23,272 nt of DNA from 70-18 sp041691815 (GCA_041691815.1 JBEPTZ010000065.1:1-23272); one strand, 5' to 3'; positions 5,845-13,637 are shown, counted from the first letter of the stretch. Program-made: numbers and translations. The notes: a model not told the origin generated them from the sequence alone.

Positions 5845-6960
5845 ATGTCCGACGCCCAGGCGCTGCCGGCGGCCCGGCGCGCCACCATCCGGCAATGCGC
5901 GGTGCTGCTGGGCGGGGGCGCCGCCGAGGCGTCGCTGCTGATGGTCGGTGACCGGCCGTTCCTGGCCTGGCTGCTGCGCGAACTGCTGCGCTTCGGCGTC
6001 GAGGAGGTGGTGCTGCTGGCCGGCCCGCTGCCGGAGCGGACGCTGGAGCGGCTGGCGGCGCTGCTGCCACGCCCGCTGCGGATCGTGCTGTCGGCGGCGC
6101 CAGAGGGGGCGGGGGTCGGCGGTGCGCTGAAGCAGGCGCGGGATGTGCTGGACGAGCGGTTCCTGCTGTGCCGGGGCGACGCGATGCTGGACTTCAATCT
6201 GGCGACGTTGCTTGCTGCCGCCCAGGGAGACCCGAAAGAGGTGCTCGGCCGGATGGTGCTGCGCGACTGGCAGGCAAGCGGACTCTGTCTGCTGGATCGG
6301 CATGTGCTGGACCACATCGGGCCGGGCGGCGCGCCGGACTGGGCGGGTCTGGTGGCGCGTGGGGTGCTGCGGACGATTGCGGCCGACGGCTGGTTCGTCG
6401 ACCTCGGCAGCGCTACCGACCGCGCCCGCGCGCGGCGGGAACTGCCGGGGCGCTGCCACCGCAAGGCGCTGCTGCTGGACCGCGACGGCACGATCAATAT
6501 CGACCATGGCTATGTCGGCAGCCGCGCCCGCTTCGAATGGATGGCGGGCGCCAGGGAGGCGGTGCGGCTGGCGAGTTCGCGCGGCTGGCACGTCTTCGTG
6601 GTCACCAACCAGTCCGGCATCGCGCGCGGGCGGTATGACGAGGCGGCGCTGGCCGAACTGCATGCCTGGATGGCCGACGAGATACGCGCCGCCGGCGGCA
6701 CCATCGACGATATCCGCTATTGCCCGTACCACCCCGAGGCTGTGCTGCCGCAATGGCGCCGCGTCAGCGACTGGCGCAAGCCGGCGCCGGGCATGCTGCT
6801 GGACCTGGTGCGGTGCTGGGAGCTGGCGCCGGCGCACTGCCTGCTGGTGGGCGACCAGTCGACCGACATGCAGGCCGCGGCTGCCGCCGGCATGGCCGGG
6901 CATCTGTTCCCCGGCGGCAATCTGGCGGAGTTCGTGGCGCCGCTGCTGGAGGCTGGCTAA
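5845..6960 (+). CDS. Degenerate sugar-nucleotidyltransferase fused to GmhB-like HAD phosphatase
   Basis: A 371-residue two-domain protein. Residues 1-200 follow the sugar-phosphate nucleotidyltransferase pattern (AVLLGGG, VGDRPFLAWLLREL, CRGDAML at 109-115, WFVDLGSATD), but the GTRL...PKP segment is missing: GGG is followed directly by AAEASLLMVGDRP. Residues 205-371 are a HAD-III phosphatase like heptose-1,7-bisphosphate phosphatase GmhB: DRDGT (212-216), TNQSG (254-258), RKPAPGM (K312) and GDQSTD (336-341). Of the zinc ligands of classical GmhB/HisB, C293 and H296 (CPYH) remain, but the later Cys pair is replaced by SDW. It probably acts in nucleotide-heptose or related envelope sugar synthesis. 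GAGGAG at 5833-5838 fixes the start. The stop overlaps that of the convergent MTA phosphorylase gene. Confidence 0.82.
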   Translation: MSDAQALPAARRATIRQCAVLLGGGAAEASLLMVGDRPFLAWLLRELLRFGVEEVVLLAGPLPERTLERLAALLPRPLRIVLSAAPEGAGVGGALKQARDVLDERFLLCRGDAMLDFNLATLLAAAQGDPKEVLGRMVLRDWQASGLCLLDRHVLDHIGPGGAPDWAGLVARGVLRTIAADGWFVDLGSATDRARARRELPGRCHRKALLLDRDGTINIDHGYVGSRARFEWMAGAREAVRLASSRGWHVFVVTNQSGIARGRYDEAALAELHAWMADEIRAAGGTIDDIRYCPYHPEAVLPQWRRVSDWRKPAPGMLLDLVRCWELAPAHCLLVGDQSTDMQAAAAAGMAGHLFPGGNLAEFVAPLLEAG

Positions 6961-7838
6961 GCCAGCATCCGCCCGGCCACCGCATCCAGCTTGCGCATCA
7001 GCACCGGGTCGCGGCGCTCCGGGGCGGTGATCAGCGCGTATTCCAGCGCCCGGTCGCAGCCGGCCGGGCAGGGGCCGCGCGCGGCGCCGATCGCCGGCAC
7101 CACCGCACGCACCAGGTTGCGGGCGTTATCGGCGTTGGCGAACAGGGTCTTGATCACCATGTCGACGCTCACCGCCGCGTGGTCGGGGTGCCAGCAGTCG
7201 AAATCGGTGACCATCGCCACCGTCGCGTAACAGATCTCGGCTTCGCGGGCGAGCTTGGCCTCCGGCATGTTGGTCATGCCGATCACCGAGCAGCCCCAGG
7301 AACGGTACAGCCGGCTCTCCGCCCTGGTGGAGAATTGCGGGCCTTCCATCACCAGATAGGTGCCGCCGCGGGTGACCGGCAGGCCGAGCCCGCGCGCGGC
7401 GGCCTCCAGCGCGTCGCCCAGGCGCGGGCAGACCGGGTCGGCCATCGACACATGCGCCACGCAGCCCTCGCCGAAAAAGCTCTTCTCGCGGGCGAAGCTG
7501 CGGTCGATGAACTGGTCGACAATGACGAAATGGCCGGGCGCCAACTCTTCCTTCAGGCTGCCGACGGCGGACAACGAGAGGATGTCGGTAACGCCGAGGC
7601 GCTTCATCGCGTCGATATTGGCGCGGTAGTTCAGATGCGTCGGCGTCGCCCGGTGGCCGCGCCCGTGCCGCGGCAGGAACACGCAGCGGACGCCGGCCAG
7701 CCGACCCTCCAGTACCTCGTCGGACGGCGCCCCCCAGGGCGTCTCCACCCGGTGCCAGGCCTGGTTCTCCAGCCCGTCGATATCGTACAGGCCGGAACCG
7801 CCGATGATGCCGATGACGGGGGTGATGGTTTCGGGCAT
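6957..7838 (-). CDS. mtnP: S-methyl-5'-thioadenosine phosphorylase
   Basis: A 293-residue cytoplasmic enzyme that splits methylthioadenosine with phosphate into adenine and 5-methylthioribose-1-phosphate, recycling the by-product of polyamine and other SAM-dependent syntheses. The family motifs run in order: IGIIGGSGLYDI (9-20), FLPRHGRGHRATPTHLNYRAN (phosphate and nucleoside contacts), LSAVGSL, TYLVMEGPQFSTRAES, and GMTNMPEAKLAREAEICYA with MVTDFDCW. Length is normal for the family. The start at 7838 follows CTGGAGG. Its TAG stop (6957-6959) lies inside the TAA stop region of the convergent HAD gene, so there is no intergenic terminator. It is downstream of the bc1 operon on the same strand, with a 95-base gap that carries a strong hairpin, and is probably an independent unit. 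Confidence 0.92.
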   Translation of the reverse strand: MPETITPVIGIIGGSGLYDIDGLENQAWHRVETPWGAPSDEVLEGRLAGVRCVFLPRHGRGHRATPTHLNYRANIDAMKRLGVTDILSLSAVGSLKEELAPGHFVIVDQFIDRSFAREKSFFGEGCVAHVSMADPVCPRLGDALEAAARGLGLPVTRGGTYLVMEGPQFSTRAESRLYRSWGCSVIGMTNMPEAKLAREAEICYATVAMVTDFDCWHPDHAAVSVDMVIKTLFANADNARNLVRAVVPAIGAARGPCPAGCDRALEYALITAPERRDPVLMRKLDAVAGRMLA

Positions 7839-7879
7839 GCGAGCCTCCAGGGGCAGAGCGGCGTTGGGCCGTACACACG

Positions 7880-7910
7880 ACCGCCGCGCCCCTTGCGGAG
7901 ACGCGGCGGT
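7880..7910 (-). terminator. Hairpin downstream of the cytochrome bc1 operon
   Basis: ACCGCCGCG (7880-7888) and CGCGGCGGT (7902-7910) form a perfect 9-bp GC stem with a 13-base loop, 24 bases past the cytochrome c1 stop on the minus strand. No T run follows, so it is either a weak intrinsic terminator or a 3'-end stabiliser for the pet transcript. Confidence 0.4.
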
Positions 7911-7933
7911 GATGCCGGGGTTATGCGCTCCGC

Positions 7934-8698
7934 TCAGTGTTCGACGTCGGACCAGATCTTGCGCTTGACCGCGTAGACCACGCCGGTCAGCAGCACCAGG
8001 AACAGCACGATCTTGATGCCCATCCGCTTGCGCTGCTCAAGCTCCGGGTTGGACATGTAGGCCAGGAAGGTGACGACATCATGCGCCATCTGCGGCACGT
8101 CGGAGGGCGTGCCGTCGGCATAGGTCACCTGGCCGTCCGACAGCGGCTTCGGCATCTTGATCTGATGTCCGGGGAATGCCTTGTTATAATACGTCCCTTC
8201 CGCCAGCTTGAAACTGGCCGGCGGCTCGGTGTAGCCGGTCAGGATGGCGTAGACGTAGTCCGGCCCGCCGTCGCGCGCTTTCTCGATCAGCGACAGGTCG
8301 GGCGGGTCGATGCCGAGTGCCGCCACCGCGGCCTGCTCGTTCGGATAGGGCGAAACGAACTGGTCGGATGGCAGGCCCGGCCTGGTGGTTGGCTGGCCGT
8401 CGTCGCCAATGGTCGGCACGGTGAGGCTGGCGGCGATCGCCTTGATGTCGTCCGCCTTCAGCCCGATGCCGGCGAGGTCGCGGAAATGGCCGTGCTTCAG
8501 CGAATGGCAGGCGGCGCACACATCCTTGTAGACCTGGAAGCCGCGCTGTGCGGCGGCGCGGTCATAGGTGCCGAACAGCCCGTCGAAGCTCCAGTTCTGA
8601 TGCACCAGCGCACCGGCTTCCTGCGCCGAGGCGGGCGACGCGGGCAGCGCGAGGCCGCCCAGCAAAGCCGCGACGGCGGCGAGGCGAAGGATGCGCAT
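7934..8698 (-). CDS. petC: Cytochrome c1 of the bc1 complex
   Basis: A 254-residue precursor. A signal peptide (about 1-25, ending ASAQ) directs export; heme c is attached at C61-A-A-C64-H65, and the sixth ligand Met is expected in the GHQIKMPKPL segment. Other marks are NWSFDGLFGTYDRAAAQRGFQVYKDVC near the N-terminus, YIYAILTGY-like DYVYAILTGY, and AHDVVTFLAYMSNPE before the C-terminal anchor (about 227-246) that holds it in the inner membrane with the heme domain in the periplasm. It passes electrons from the Rieske protein to soluble or membrane cytochrome c. The ATG at 8698 overlaps the cytochrome b stop by one base, indicating translational coupling. Cytochromes b and c1 are separate genes, unlike the fused fbcH of Bradyrhizobium. 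Confidence 0.95.
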   Translation of the reverse strand: MRILRLAAVAALLGGLALPASPASAQEAGALVHQNWSFDGLFGTYDRAAAQRGFQVYKDVCAACHSLKHGHFRDLAGIGLKADDIKAIAASLTVPTIGDDGQPTTRPGLPSDQFVSPYPNEQAAVAALGIDPPDLSLIEKARDGGPDYVYAILTGYTEPPASFKLAEGTYYNKAFPGHQIKMPKPLSDGQVTYADGTPSDVPQMAHDVVTFLAYMSNPELEQRKRMGIKIVLFLVLLTGVVYAVKRKIWSDVEH

Positions 8699-9963
8699 CA
8701 GACTTTCTCCATCGGCTTGGCGGTAGCGCCTCCAGGCAGCGGTCCGCCGCCGATCACCGGCCGACTGATGCTCTCAGGCAGCGGCAACGGCCGTTCCATC
8801 TTGCCCAGAACCGGCAGGACCACCAGGAAATGCGCGAAATAATACAGCGTGGCGATCCGGCCCAGCACCACCCAGATGCCCTCCGGCCGATGCGCGCCCA
8901 CCATGCCCAGCACGATCACCGACAGCACCAGCACCCAGAACAGGATGCGGTAGATCGGCCGGAACTTGGCCGAGCGCACCGGTGAGGTATCGAGCCACGG
9001 GATCACGAACAGCACGAAGATCGAGCCGAACATCATCAGCACGCCGCCCAGCTTGTTCGGCACCGCGCGCAGGATGGCGTAGAACGGCAGGAAGTACCAT
9101 TCCGGCACGATCTCCGGCGGCGTCATCAGCGGGTTGGCCGGAATCCAGTTGTCCGGCGCCATGAAGAAGGTCGGCGCGAAGAACACCAGGATGGCGAACA
9201 GCAGCAGGAATACGCAGACGCCGACGCTGTCCTTGCTGGTGTAGTACGGATGGAACGGCAGCGTGTCGGCATCGCTCTTCACGTCGATGCCGAGCGGATT
9301 GTTGGAGCCGGTGATGTGCAGGGCGGCGATATGCAGGAAGATCACCCCCACCAGCACGAACGGCAGCAGGTAATGCAGGCTGAAGAACCGGTTCAGCGTC
9401 GGGTTGCCCACCGCGAAGCCGCCCCACAGCCACTGCACCACCGGCTCGCCGACGATCGGGATCGCCGAGAACAGGTTGGTGATCACCGTCGCGCCCCAGA
9501 ACGACATCTGCCCCCAGGGCAGCACGTAGCCCATGAAGGCGGTGGCCATCATCACCAGCAGGATCACCACGCCGATCATCCACAGCAGCTCGCGCGGCGC
9601 CTTGTAGGAGCCGTAATACAGGCCGCGAAACAGATGGACATAGACGACGATGAAGAACATCGACGCCCCGTTGGCGTGCACATAGCGCAGCAGCCAGCCG
9701 AAATTGACGTCCCGCATGATCCGCTCGACCGAGTCGAACGCCATGGTCGAATTCGGCACGTAGTTCATCGCCAGGAAGATGCCGGTGGCGATCATGATCA
9801 TCAGGCTGACCATCGCCAGCGCGCCGAAATTCCACCAGTAGTTGAAGTTCTTCGGCGTCGGAAAGACCCCGTATTCCTTCTGCATCATGGTGAACACCGG
9901 CAGGCGGGTGTCGATCCAGTTCACCACCGGGTTCTTGAAGTCGCTCTTATGCAGGCCGGCCAT
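8698..9963 (-). CDS. petB: Cytochrome b of the bc1 complex
   Basis: A 421-residue integral membrane subunit carrying hemes bL and bH and both quinone sites. Eight or so membrane helices are evident. Heme ligand histidines lie in RYVHANGASMFFIVVYVHLFR and in the later LHYLLPFVLVGVIFLHIAALH pair. The Qo-site PEWYFLPFYAILR motif is intact, as are GYVLPWGQMSFWGATVITNL and GSNNPLG. The start is set at the ATG at 9963 (MAGLHKSDF), because GGAG stands 9 bases upstream and the open frame beyond it is non-homologous and overlaps petA. It lies between petA (50-base gap) and petC (1-base overlap). Confidence 0.95.
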   Translation of the reverse strand: MAGLHKSDFKNPVVNWIDTRLPVFTMMQKEYGVFPTPKNFNYWWNFGALAMVSLMIMIATGIFLAMNYVPNSTMAFDSVERIMRDVNFGWLLRYVHANGASMFFIVVYVHLFRGLYYGSYKAPRELLWMIGVVILLVMMATAFMGYVLPWGQMSFWGATVITNLFSAIPIVGEPVVQWLWGGFAVGNPTLNRFFSLHYLLPFVLVGVIFLHIAALHITGSNNPLGIDVKSDADTLPFHPYYTSKDSVGVCVFLLLFAILVFFAPTFFMAPDNWIPANPLMTPPEIVPEWYFLPFYAILRAVPNKLGGVLMMFGSIFVLFVIPWLDTSPVRSAKFRPIYRILFWVLVLSVIVLGMVGAHRPEGIWVVLGRIATLYYFAHFLVVLPVLGKMERPLPLPESISRPVIGGGPLPGGATAKPMEKV

Positions 9964-10013
9964 TGCGTTGTGCTCCGAAGGCTTAAACGGCGTTCCGTGG
10001 CGGCGGCAGGCCG

Positions 10014-10592
10014 TCAGCCGATCTTGATCTTGCTGTCGCTCTCGAACGCGTAGGGCGGCAGCCACAGGTTGAGCGGCGCCGGCCCGTGCCGCACCCGGCC
10101 GGAGGTGTCATACTGGCTCCCGTGGCAGGGGCAGAACCAGCCGCCCCAGTCGCCGCGCGGATCGGTGGGCTTGTTGCCGAGCGGGATGCACCCCAGATGC
10201 GTGCAGATGCCGATCACCACGATCCACTGGCTGTGGCCGGCCTTCACGCGCGCCGCATCGGTCTCGGGCTCGATCAGGTCGGAGAGCTTGACGTCCTCGG
10301 CCTCCTTGGTCTCCTTGGCGGTGCGATGGCGCACGAACACCGGCTTGCCGCGCCACGAGACGGTGATGCCCTGCCCCTCCTCGATCGGGGTCAGCGTCAC
10401 CTCGGTGGAGGACAGCGCCAGCACGTCCTTCGAGGGGTTCATGCTGTCGACCAGCGGCCAGACGATGGCGCCCGCCAGAACCGCCCCGCCGGCGCCGGCC
10501 AGCAGCTTCAGGAAGTCGCGTTTGGTGACATCGCCCCCGTCGGGCTGGCCATGCGGCGCGGCGCCATGTGTCGCAGACATCGTATCGGCCAT
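10014..10592 (-). CDS. petA: Rieske iron-sulfur subunit of the bc1 complex
   Basis: A 192-residue subunit that takes one electron from ubiquinol and passes it to cytochrome c1. The [2Fe-2S] ligands are C130 and H132 (CTHLGC) and C154 and H157 (CPCHGS); C135 and C156 form the conserved disulfide. The soluble domain ends in SGRVRHGPAPLNLWLPPY. The N-terminal uncleaved Tat signal-anchor reads TKRDFLKLLAGAGG (23-36) before the membrane helix (about 31-50), so it has Lys-Arg where most Rieske proteins have Arg-Arg. The start at 10592 is supported by GAGGGA upstream. It is the first gene of the pet operon, divergent from hemF with 247 bases between the starts. Confidence 0.96.
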   Translation of the reverse strand: MADTMSATHGAAPHGQPDGGDVTKRDFLKLLAGAGGAVLAGAIVWPLVDSMNPSKDVLALSSTEVTLTPIEEGQGITVSWRGKPVFVRHRTAKETKEAEDVKLSDLIEPETDAARVKAGHSQWIVVIGICTHLGCIPLGNKPTDPRGDWGGWFCPCHGSQYDTSGRVRHGPAPLNLWLPPYAFESDSKIKIG

Positions 10593-10675
10593 CTATTCCC
10601 TCGATCCACCCGGCGGGGCGGGGTAGTTGCAACGGCGGCGGGCGCGCACGAAGCTCATCGCGGCGCACCCCGATC

Positions 10676-10705
10676 AGGATACGGCCGGCACGCGCGCCGC
10701 CTCAC
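10676..10705 (-). promoter_or_regulatory. Candidate pet operon promoter
   Basis: On the minus strand GTGAGG (10705-10700), an 18-base spacer and TATCCT (10681-10676) form a weak sigma-70-like pair, giving a leader of about 75 bases before petA. The -35 is poor, so this is tentative. It lies in the 247-base petA-hemF divergent region; apart from this and the hemF promoter, I see no hairpin or operator there that stands out. Confidence 0.25.
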
Positions 10706-10784
10706 TAAACGACGCCCGCCGCGCGGGCAACCCATCCCTGCGCAGCATACTAGGAGGCGGTCTGGACCTCTGCAACATGCCGGG

Positions 10785-10813
10785 CTGACGAACCGCGCTG
10801 TTACCGCTAGGAT
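10785..10813 (+). promoter_or_regulatory. Candidate hemF promoter
   Basis: CTGACG (10785-10790) is followed by a 17-base spacer and TAGGAT (10808-10813), matching four or more positions of each sigma-70 hexamer consensus. The predicted start of transcription lies about 20 bases before the hemF ATG, with AGGA at 10829-10832 as the ribosome site. Confidence 0.45.
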
Positions 10814-10839
10814 TCCGGCTGATTTCGCAGGAATTTTTC

Positions 10840-11739
10840 ATGCCCGACACGCCCGCCCCCGCCTTGTCACACGTCGCCCTGAAGGATCCGGCCCGCCTGT
10901 GGTTCGAGTCCTTGCGCGACCGGATCTGTGCCGCTTTCGAGCAGATCGAGGCCGAAGCCGCCGGCACCGCCGCCGCCGCCCGCTTCCAGCGCACCACCTG
11001 GCAGCGCCCCACCGAAGATGCGACTCCCCTTGCTGAAGGGGGTGGCGGTGGCGTGATGAGCGTCATGCGCGGCCTGGTGTTCGAGAAGGTCGGCGTCAAC
11101 GTTTCCACAGTAATGGGCGAATTCAGCCCCGAATTCCGCGCCAGCATCCCCGGCGCCGCCGAGGACCCGCGCTTCTGGGCCAGCGGGATCAGTCTGGTCG
11201 CCCATATGTGCAGCCCGCGCGTGCCGGCGGTGCATTTCAACACCCGCATGCTGGTCACCACCAAGGGCTGGTTCGGCGGCGGCGGCGACATCACGCCGAT
11301 GGTGCCGGACGCACCAGAGGCAATCGCCGACGCCGCCCGTTTCCACGCCGCCCTGCGCGCCGCCTGCGACCGCCACGACCCAGCCTACTACCCGAAATTC
11401 AAGGAATGGTGCGACCGCTACTTCTACCTGCCGCACCGCCGCGAGCCGCGCGGCGCCGGCGGCATCTTCTTCGACCATCACGCAACCGGCGACGCCGAGG
11501 CCGATTTCGCCTTCACCCGCGATGTCGGCGAGGCGTTCCTCTCGGTCTACCCCGCCATCGTCCGCGCCCGCATGGCCGAACCCTGGACCGAGGCCGAACG
11601 CCAGCACCAGCTGCTCCGCCGCGGCCGCTACGTCGAGTTCAACCTGCTCTACGACCGCGGCACCCTGTTCGGCCTGAAGACCGGCGGCAACGTCGACGCC
11701 ATCCTGATGAGCCTGCCGCCCGAGGTGCGCTGGGGCTGA
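10840..11739 (+). CDS. hemF: Oxygen-dependent coproporphyrinogen III oxidase
   Basis: A 299-residue cytoplasmic enzyme that oxidatively decarboxylates coproporphyrinogen III to protoporphyrinogen IX with O2, late in heme synthesis. The family marks are continuous: GVNVSTVMGEFSPEF (about 88-102), FWASGISLVAHMCSPRVP, VHFNTRML, WFGGGGDITPM, YYPKFKEWCDRYFYLPHR, RGAGGIFFDHH, and GRYVEFNLLYDRGTLFGLKTGGNVDAILMSLPP. Length is normal. The start follows AGGA and a promoter-like pair. It stands divergent from the bc1 operon, a sensible pairing since heme is needed for cytochromes b and c1; shared oxygen regulation is possible but no FNR/CRP-type box was recognised. Confidence 0.96.
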   Translation: MPDTPAPALSHVALKDPARLWFESLRDRICAAFEQIEAEAAGTAAAARFQRTTWQRPTEDATPLAEGGGGGVMSVMRGLVFEKVGVNVSTVMGEFSPEFRASIPGAAEDPRFWASGISLVAHMCSPRVPAVHFNTRMLVTTKGWFGGGGDITPMVPDAPEAIADAARFHAALRAACDRHDPAYYPKFKEWCDRYFYLPHRREPRGAGGIFFDHHATGDAEADFAFTRDVGEAFLSVYPAIVRARMAEPWTEAERQHQLLRRGRYVEFNLLYDRGTLFGLKTGGNVDAILMSLPPEVRWG

Positions 11740-11770
11740 ACGCCGGCCGCAAATAACCGCCGCAATTGCG

Positions 11771-11799
11771 ATGACAGCACGAAACGGCAAAGCTATGCT
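11771..11799 (+). promoter_or_regulatory. Candidate promoter for the methyltransferase gene
   Basis: ATGACA (11771-11776), a 17-base spacer and TATGCT (11794-11799) make a good sigma-70-type promoter in the gap after hemF. Transcription would begin near 11806. This rules out the GTG at 11805 as an efficiently used start and supports the ATG at 11874. Confidence 0.5.
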
Positions 11800-11873
11800 G
11801 ACCCGTGCAAATCCGCGCCCGCCCGACCTCTTCCCCCGCCCGCCCTAAATCCACCGACGCGAAGCAGAATCCC

Positions 11874-12584
11874 ATGAGCGCCGCCGCCGAACTCTACGCC
11901 GACAAGCGATCCGGCTATTTCGGCTATGCGCGAACCGACATCGAGCCGGTACTGCCTGCCATCACCACCGCGGTGCTGGAAATCGGCTGCGGCGACGGAA
12001 GCACGCTGCGCTGGCTGCGCGGCATCCGTCAGGTCGACCACGCCACCGGCATCGAACTGTTCGCCGACGCCGCCCATCAGGCGGAGAGCGCCTTCGACGA
12101 GGTGGTGGTCGGCAACATCGAGACGATGGACCTGGAGTTGCCGGCGGAGCGCTTCGACCTGATCCTCATGCTCGACGTTCTGGAGCACCTGGTCGATCCT
12201 TGGAAGGTGGTCGCCCGCTGCCACCAGGCGCTGAAGCCGGGCGGCGCGATGGTGGTCTCGATCCCCCATGTCGGCCATTATTCGGTGGTACTGCCATTGC
12301 TGTTTCGCGGCCGGTGGAGCTATGCCGACGAGGGTCTGCTCGACCGCACCCATCTGCGCTTCTTCGTCGAGCGGACGGCAATCGATCTTATGACCAGCTC
12401 CGGCCTCGTCTTCGAAGCGATCAGCCGCAACCGGTGGCCACCGCGCTGGCTCGGCGGCAGCGGCAGCAAACGCATGCGTTGGTATGCGCAGAAGATCGTC
12501 AATCGGCTGCCCTGCAACCGCCTGTTCGACGCCCAGTTCGTGATCCGTGTCCGCAAACCGGCTGCGGCGCCCAGGCCCGGATGA
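11874..12584 (+). CDS. Class I SAM-dependent methyltransferase
   Basis: A 236-residue Rossmann-fold methyltransferase. Motif I is VLEIGCGDGS (34-43), the acidic residue of motif II lies in ATGIELF, and the post-II motif is FDLILMLDVLEHLVDPW with HQALKPGGAMVVSIPHVGHYS after it. This pattern (UbiG/Methyltransf_11/23-like, with HLRFF in the C-terminal half) is frequent in proteins that modify lipids, quinones or cell-surface glycans; the substrate cannot be read here. The start at the ATG at 11874 (MSAAAELYADKRSGYF) is chosen because the domain begins there and a promoter lies at 11771-11799. No strong ribosome site is visible. It is followed, after 139 bases with no clear promoter, by the NlpC/P60-like gene. 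Confidence 0.85.
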   Translation: MSAAAELYADKRSGYFGYARTDIEPVLPAITTAVLEIGCGDGSTLRWLRGIRQVDHATGIELFADAAHQAESAFDEVVVGNIETMDLELPAERFDLILMLDVLEHLVDPWKVVARCHQALKPGGAMVVSIPHVGHYSVVLPLLFRGRWSYADEGLLDRTHLRFFVERTAIDLMTSSGLVFEAISRNRWPPRWLGGSGSKRMRWYAQKIVNRLPCNRLFDAQFVIRVRKPAAAPRPG

Positions 12585-12723
12585 ACCGCCGGCGGCGCCC
12601 GGCCGCACACACCGCCGCGCCAACACACCAGGCTGTTACCGCCGCCGGCCGATCCGCTCTGCTACTCTGCCGCACAACCCGGTGGCTCGCGCATCCGCCG
12701 CTGTCCGGCAACTGGAGCGACCG

Positions 12724-13251
12724 ATGAGTTTCGATCTCCCCACCATCACCACCGCCAACCTCACCGCCCAGGAAGGCAAGACCGTCGCGCAGTTCTGCAA
12801 TTGCGGCTACGTCGACATGCACCAGAACCACTGCGCGCATTTCGTCAGCCACACGCTGGATATCGAGGTCGGGCTGCTCTGCGGCAGCATGGCCTGGGCC
12901 ACCCGCGGCCGCGGCGTCAGCCTGCGGGTCAACCAGGTGTTCAACTCCCTCACCACCCGCGGCCGCTGGGACGATGCCAGCCAGCTCCCCACCGCGGTCG
13001 CCGCCAGCAACGCCTTCCTGATGTTCGCCACCATCCCCGACAACGTCACCGACGCCCGCGGCTTGATCACCATGGGCAGCAACCACCTCAAGCATGTCGG
13101 CATCTATCGCGGCGGCACGGTGTGGAACTTCTCCAACAACCACGCCCATCCGCAGGTGATCAGCGAAACCGCCGCCACCTTCCGCCAGCGCCTGGCCCGG
13201 GTCTACGGCGCCGGCACCCGGTTCTTCTACGGCTACCAGGCGGATATATGA
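12724..13251 (+). CDS. NlpC/P60-like Cys/His protein without signal peptide (candidate effector)
   Basis: A 175-residue protein I do not recognise as a named family. Two segments match the non-permuted NlpC/P60 arrangement: NHCAHFVSHTL (35-45), with C37 at the head of a helix as the likely nucleophile, and KHVGIYRGGTVWNFSNNH (123-140), with H124 in the hallmark HVGIY strand and N139/H140 as possible third residues. Enzymes with this fold cut peptide or amide bonds, most often in peptidoglycan. There is no signal peptide or membrane segment, which is odd for a wall enzyme. GGAG at 12714-12717 fixes the start. The stop overlaps the next gene as ATGA, and that gene encodes an exported protein, so the two are co-translated. 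Fold assignment is an inference from motifs. Confidence 0.65.
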   Translation: MSFDLPTITTANLTAQEGKTVAQFCNCGYVDMHQNHCAHFVSHTLDIEVGLLCGSMAWATRGRGVSLRVNQVFNSLTTRGRWDDASQLPTAVAASNAFLMFATIPDNVTDARGLITMGSNHLKHVGIYRGGTVWNFSNNHAHPQVISETAATFRQRLARVYGAGTRFFYGYQADI

Positions 13252-13637
13252 CCCGCTGGGCGGCACTGGCGCTGCTGCTCGCCGCCGTGCCAGCCCACGC
13301 CCAGATTGCTGCGCAGAGTCGGGCCGCCGAGCAGCACCAGACCGCCGCATTGCTCGGCCTGCTACTCTCTCCCGCCGCCCAGCCGGCCACCGGCGCCTGC
13401 GACCTCACCCCCGGCACCGCGACACTCGCCGAGGACATCCTGCTCACCCTGGCCCAACTCAGCGCCCACGGCCGCATCGCCTCACGCTGCGAACCGGCCG
13501 GCAGCGCCACGCGCTGCGACCTGTCGATCGGCCAGACCCCGGACAGCGATGCGCTCTGGGCCCGCAGCTACCGTGTCATCACCAACGCGACGCAGACCGT
13601 GCTCAGCGGGGCGGTGGAGTGCTTTACGATTCCTTGA
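13248..13637 (+). CDS. Small exported Cys-containing protein, partner of the NlpC/P60-like protein
   Basis: A 129-residue protein with a clean Sec signal peptide: MTR, a hydrophobic run WAALALLLAAVP, and an AHA-Q cleavage site near residue 18. The mature part (about 110 residues) has four cysteines (in ACDLTPG, RCEPAG, TRCDLS and VECFTIP), enough for two disulfides in the periplasm. No family is recognised. The ATG overlaps the upstream stop (ATGA at 13248-13251), and the gene ends 15 bases before a family A repeat, which may terminate the transcript. Signal peptide, small size and tight coupling to a leaderless putative amidase suggest a periplasmic inhibitor or immunity protein. A chaperone or unrelated envelope protein is also possible. 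Confidence 0.7.
   Translation: MTRWAALALLLAAVPAHAQIAAQSRAAEQHQTAALLGLLLSPAAQPATGACDLTPGTATLAEDILLTLAQLSAHGRIASRCEPAGSATRCDLSIGQTPDSDALWARSYRVITNATQTVLSGAVECFTIP

Noticed and set aside
11805..11873. Upstream GTG start giving the methyltransferase 23 extra residues
   Set aside because: A good promoter at 11771-11799 would begin transcription at about 11806, and the extra residues are low-complexity (Ser/Pro/Arg-rich).
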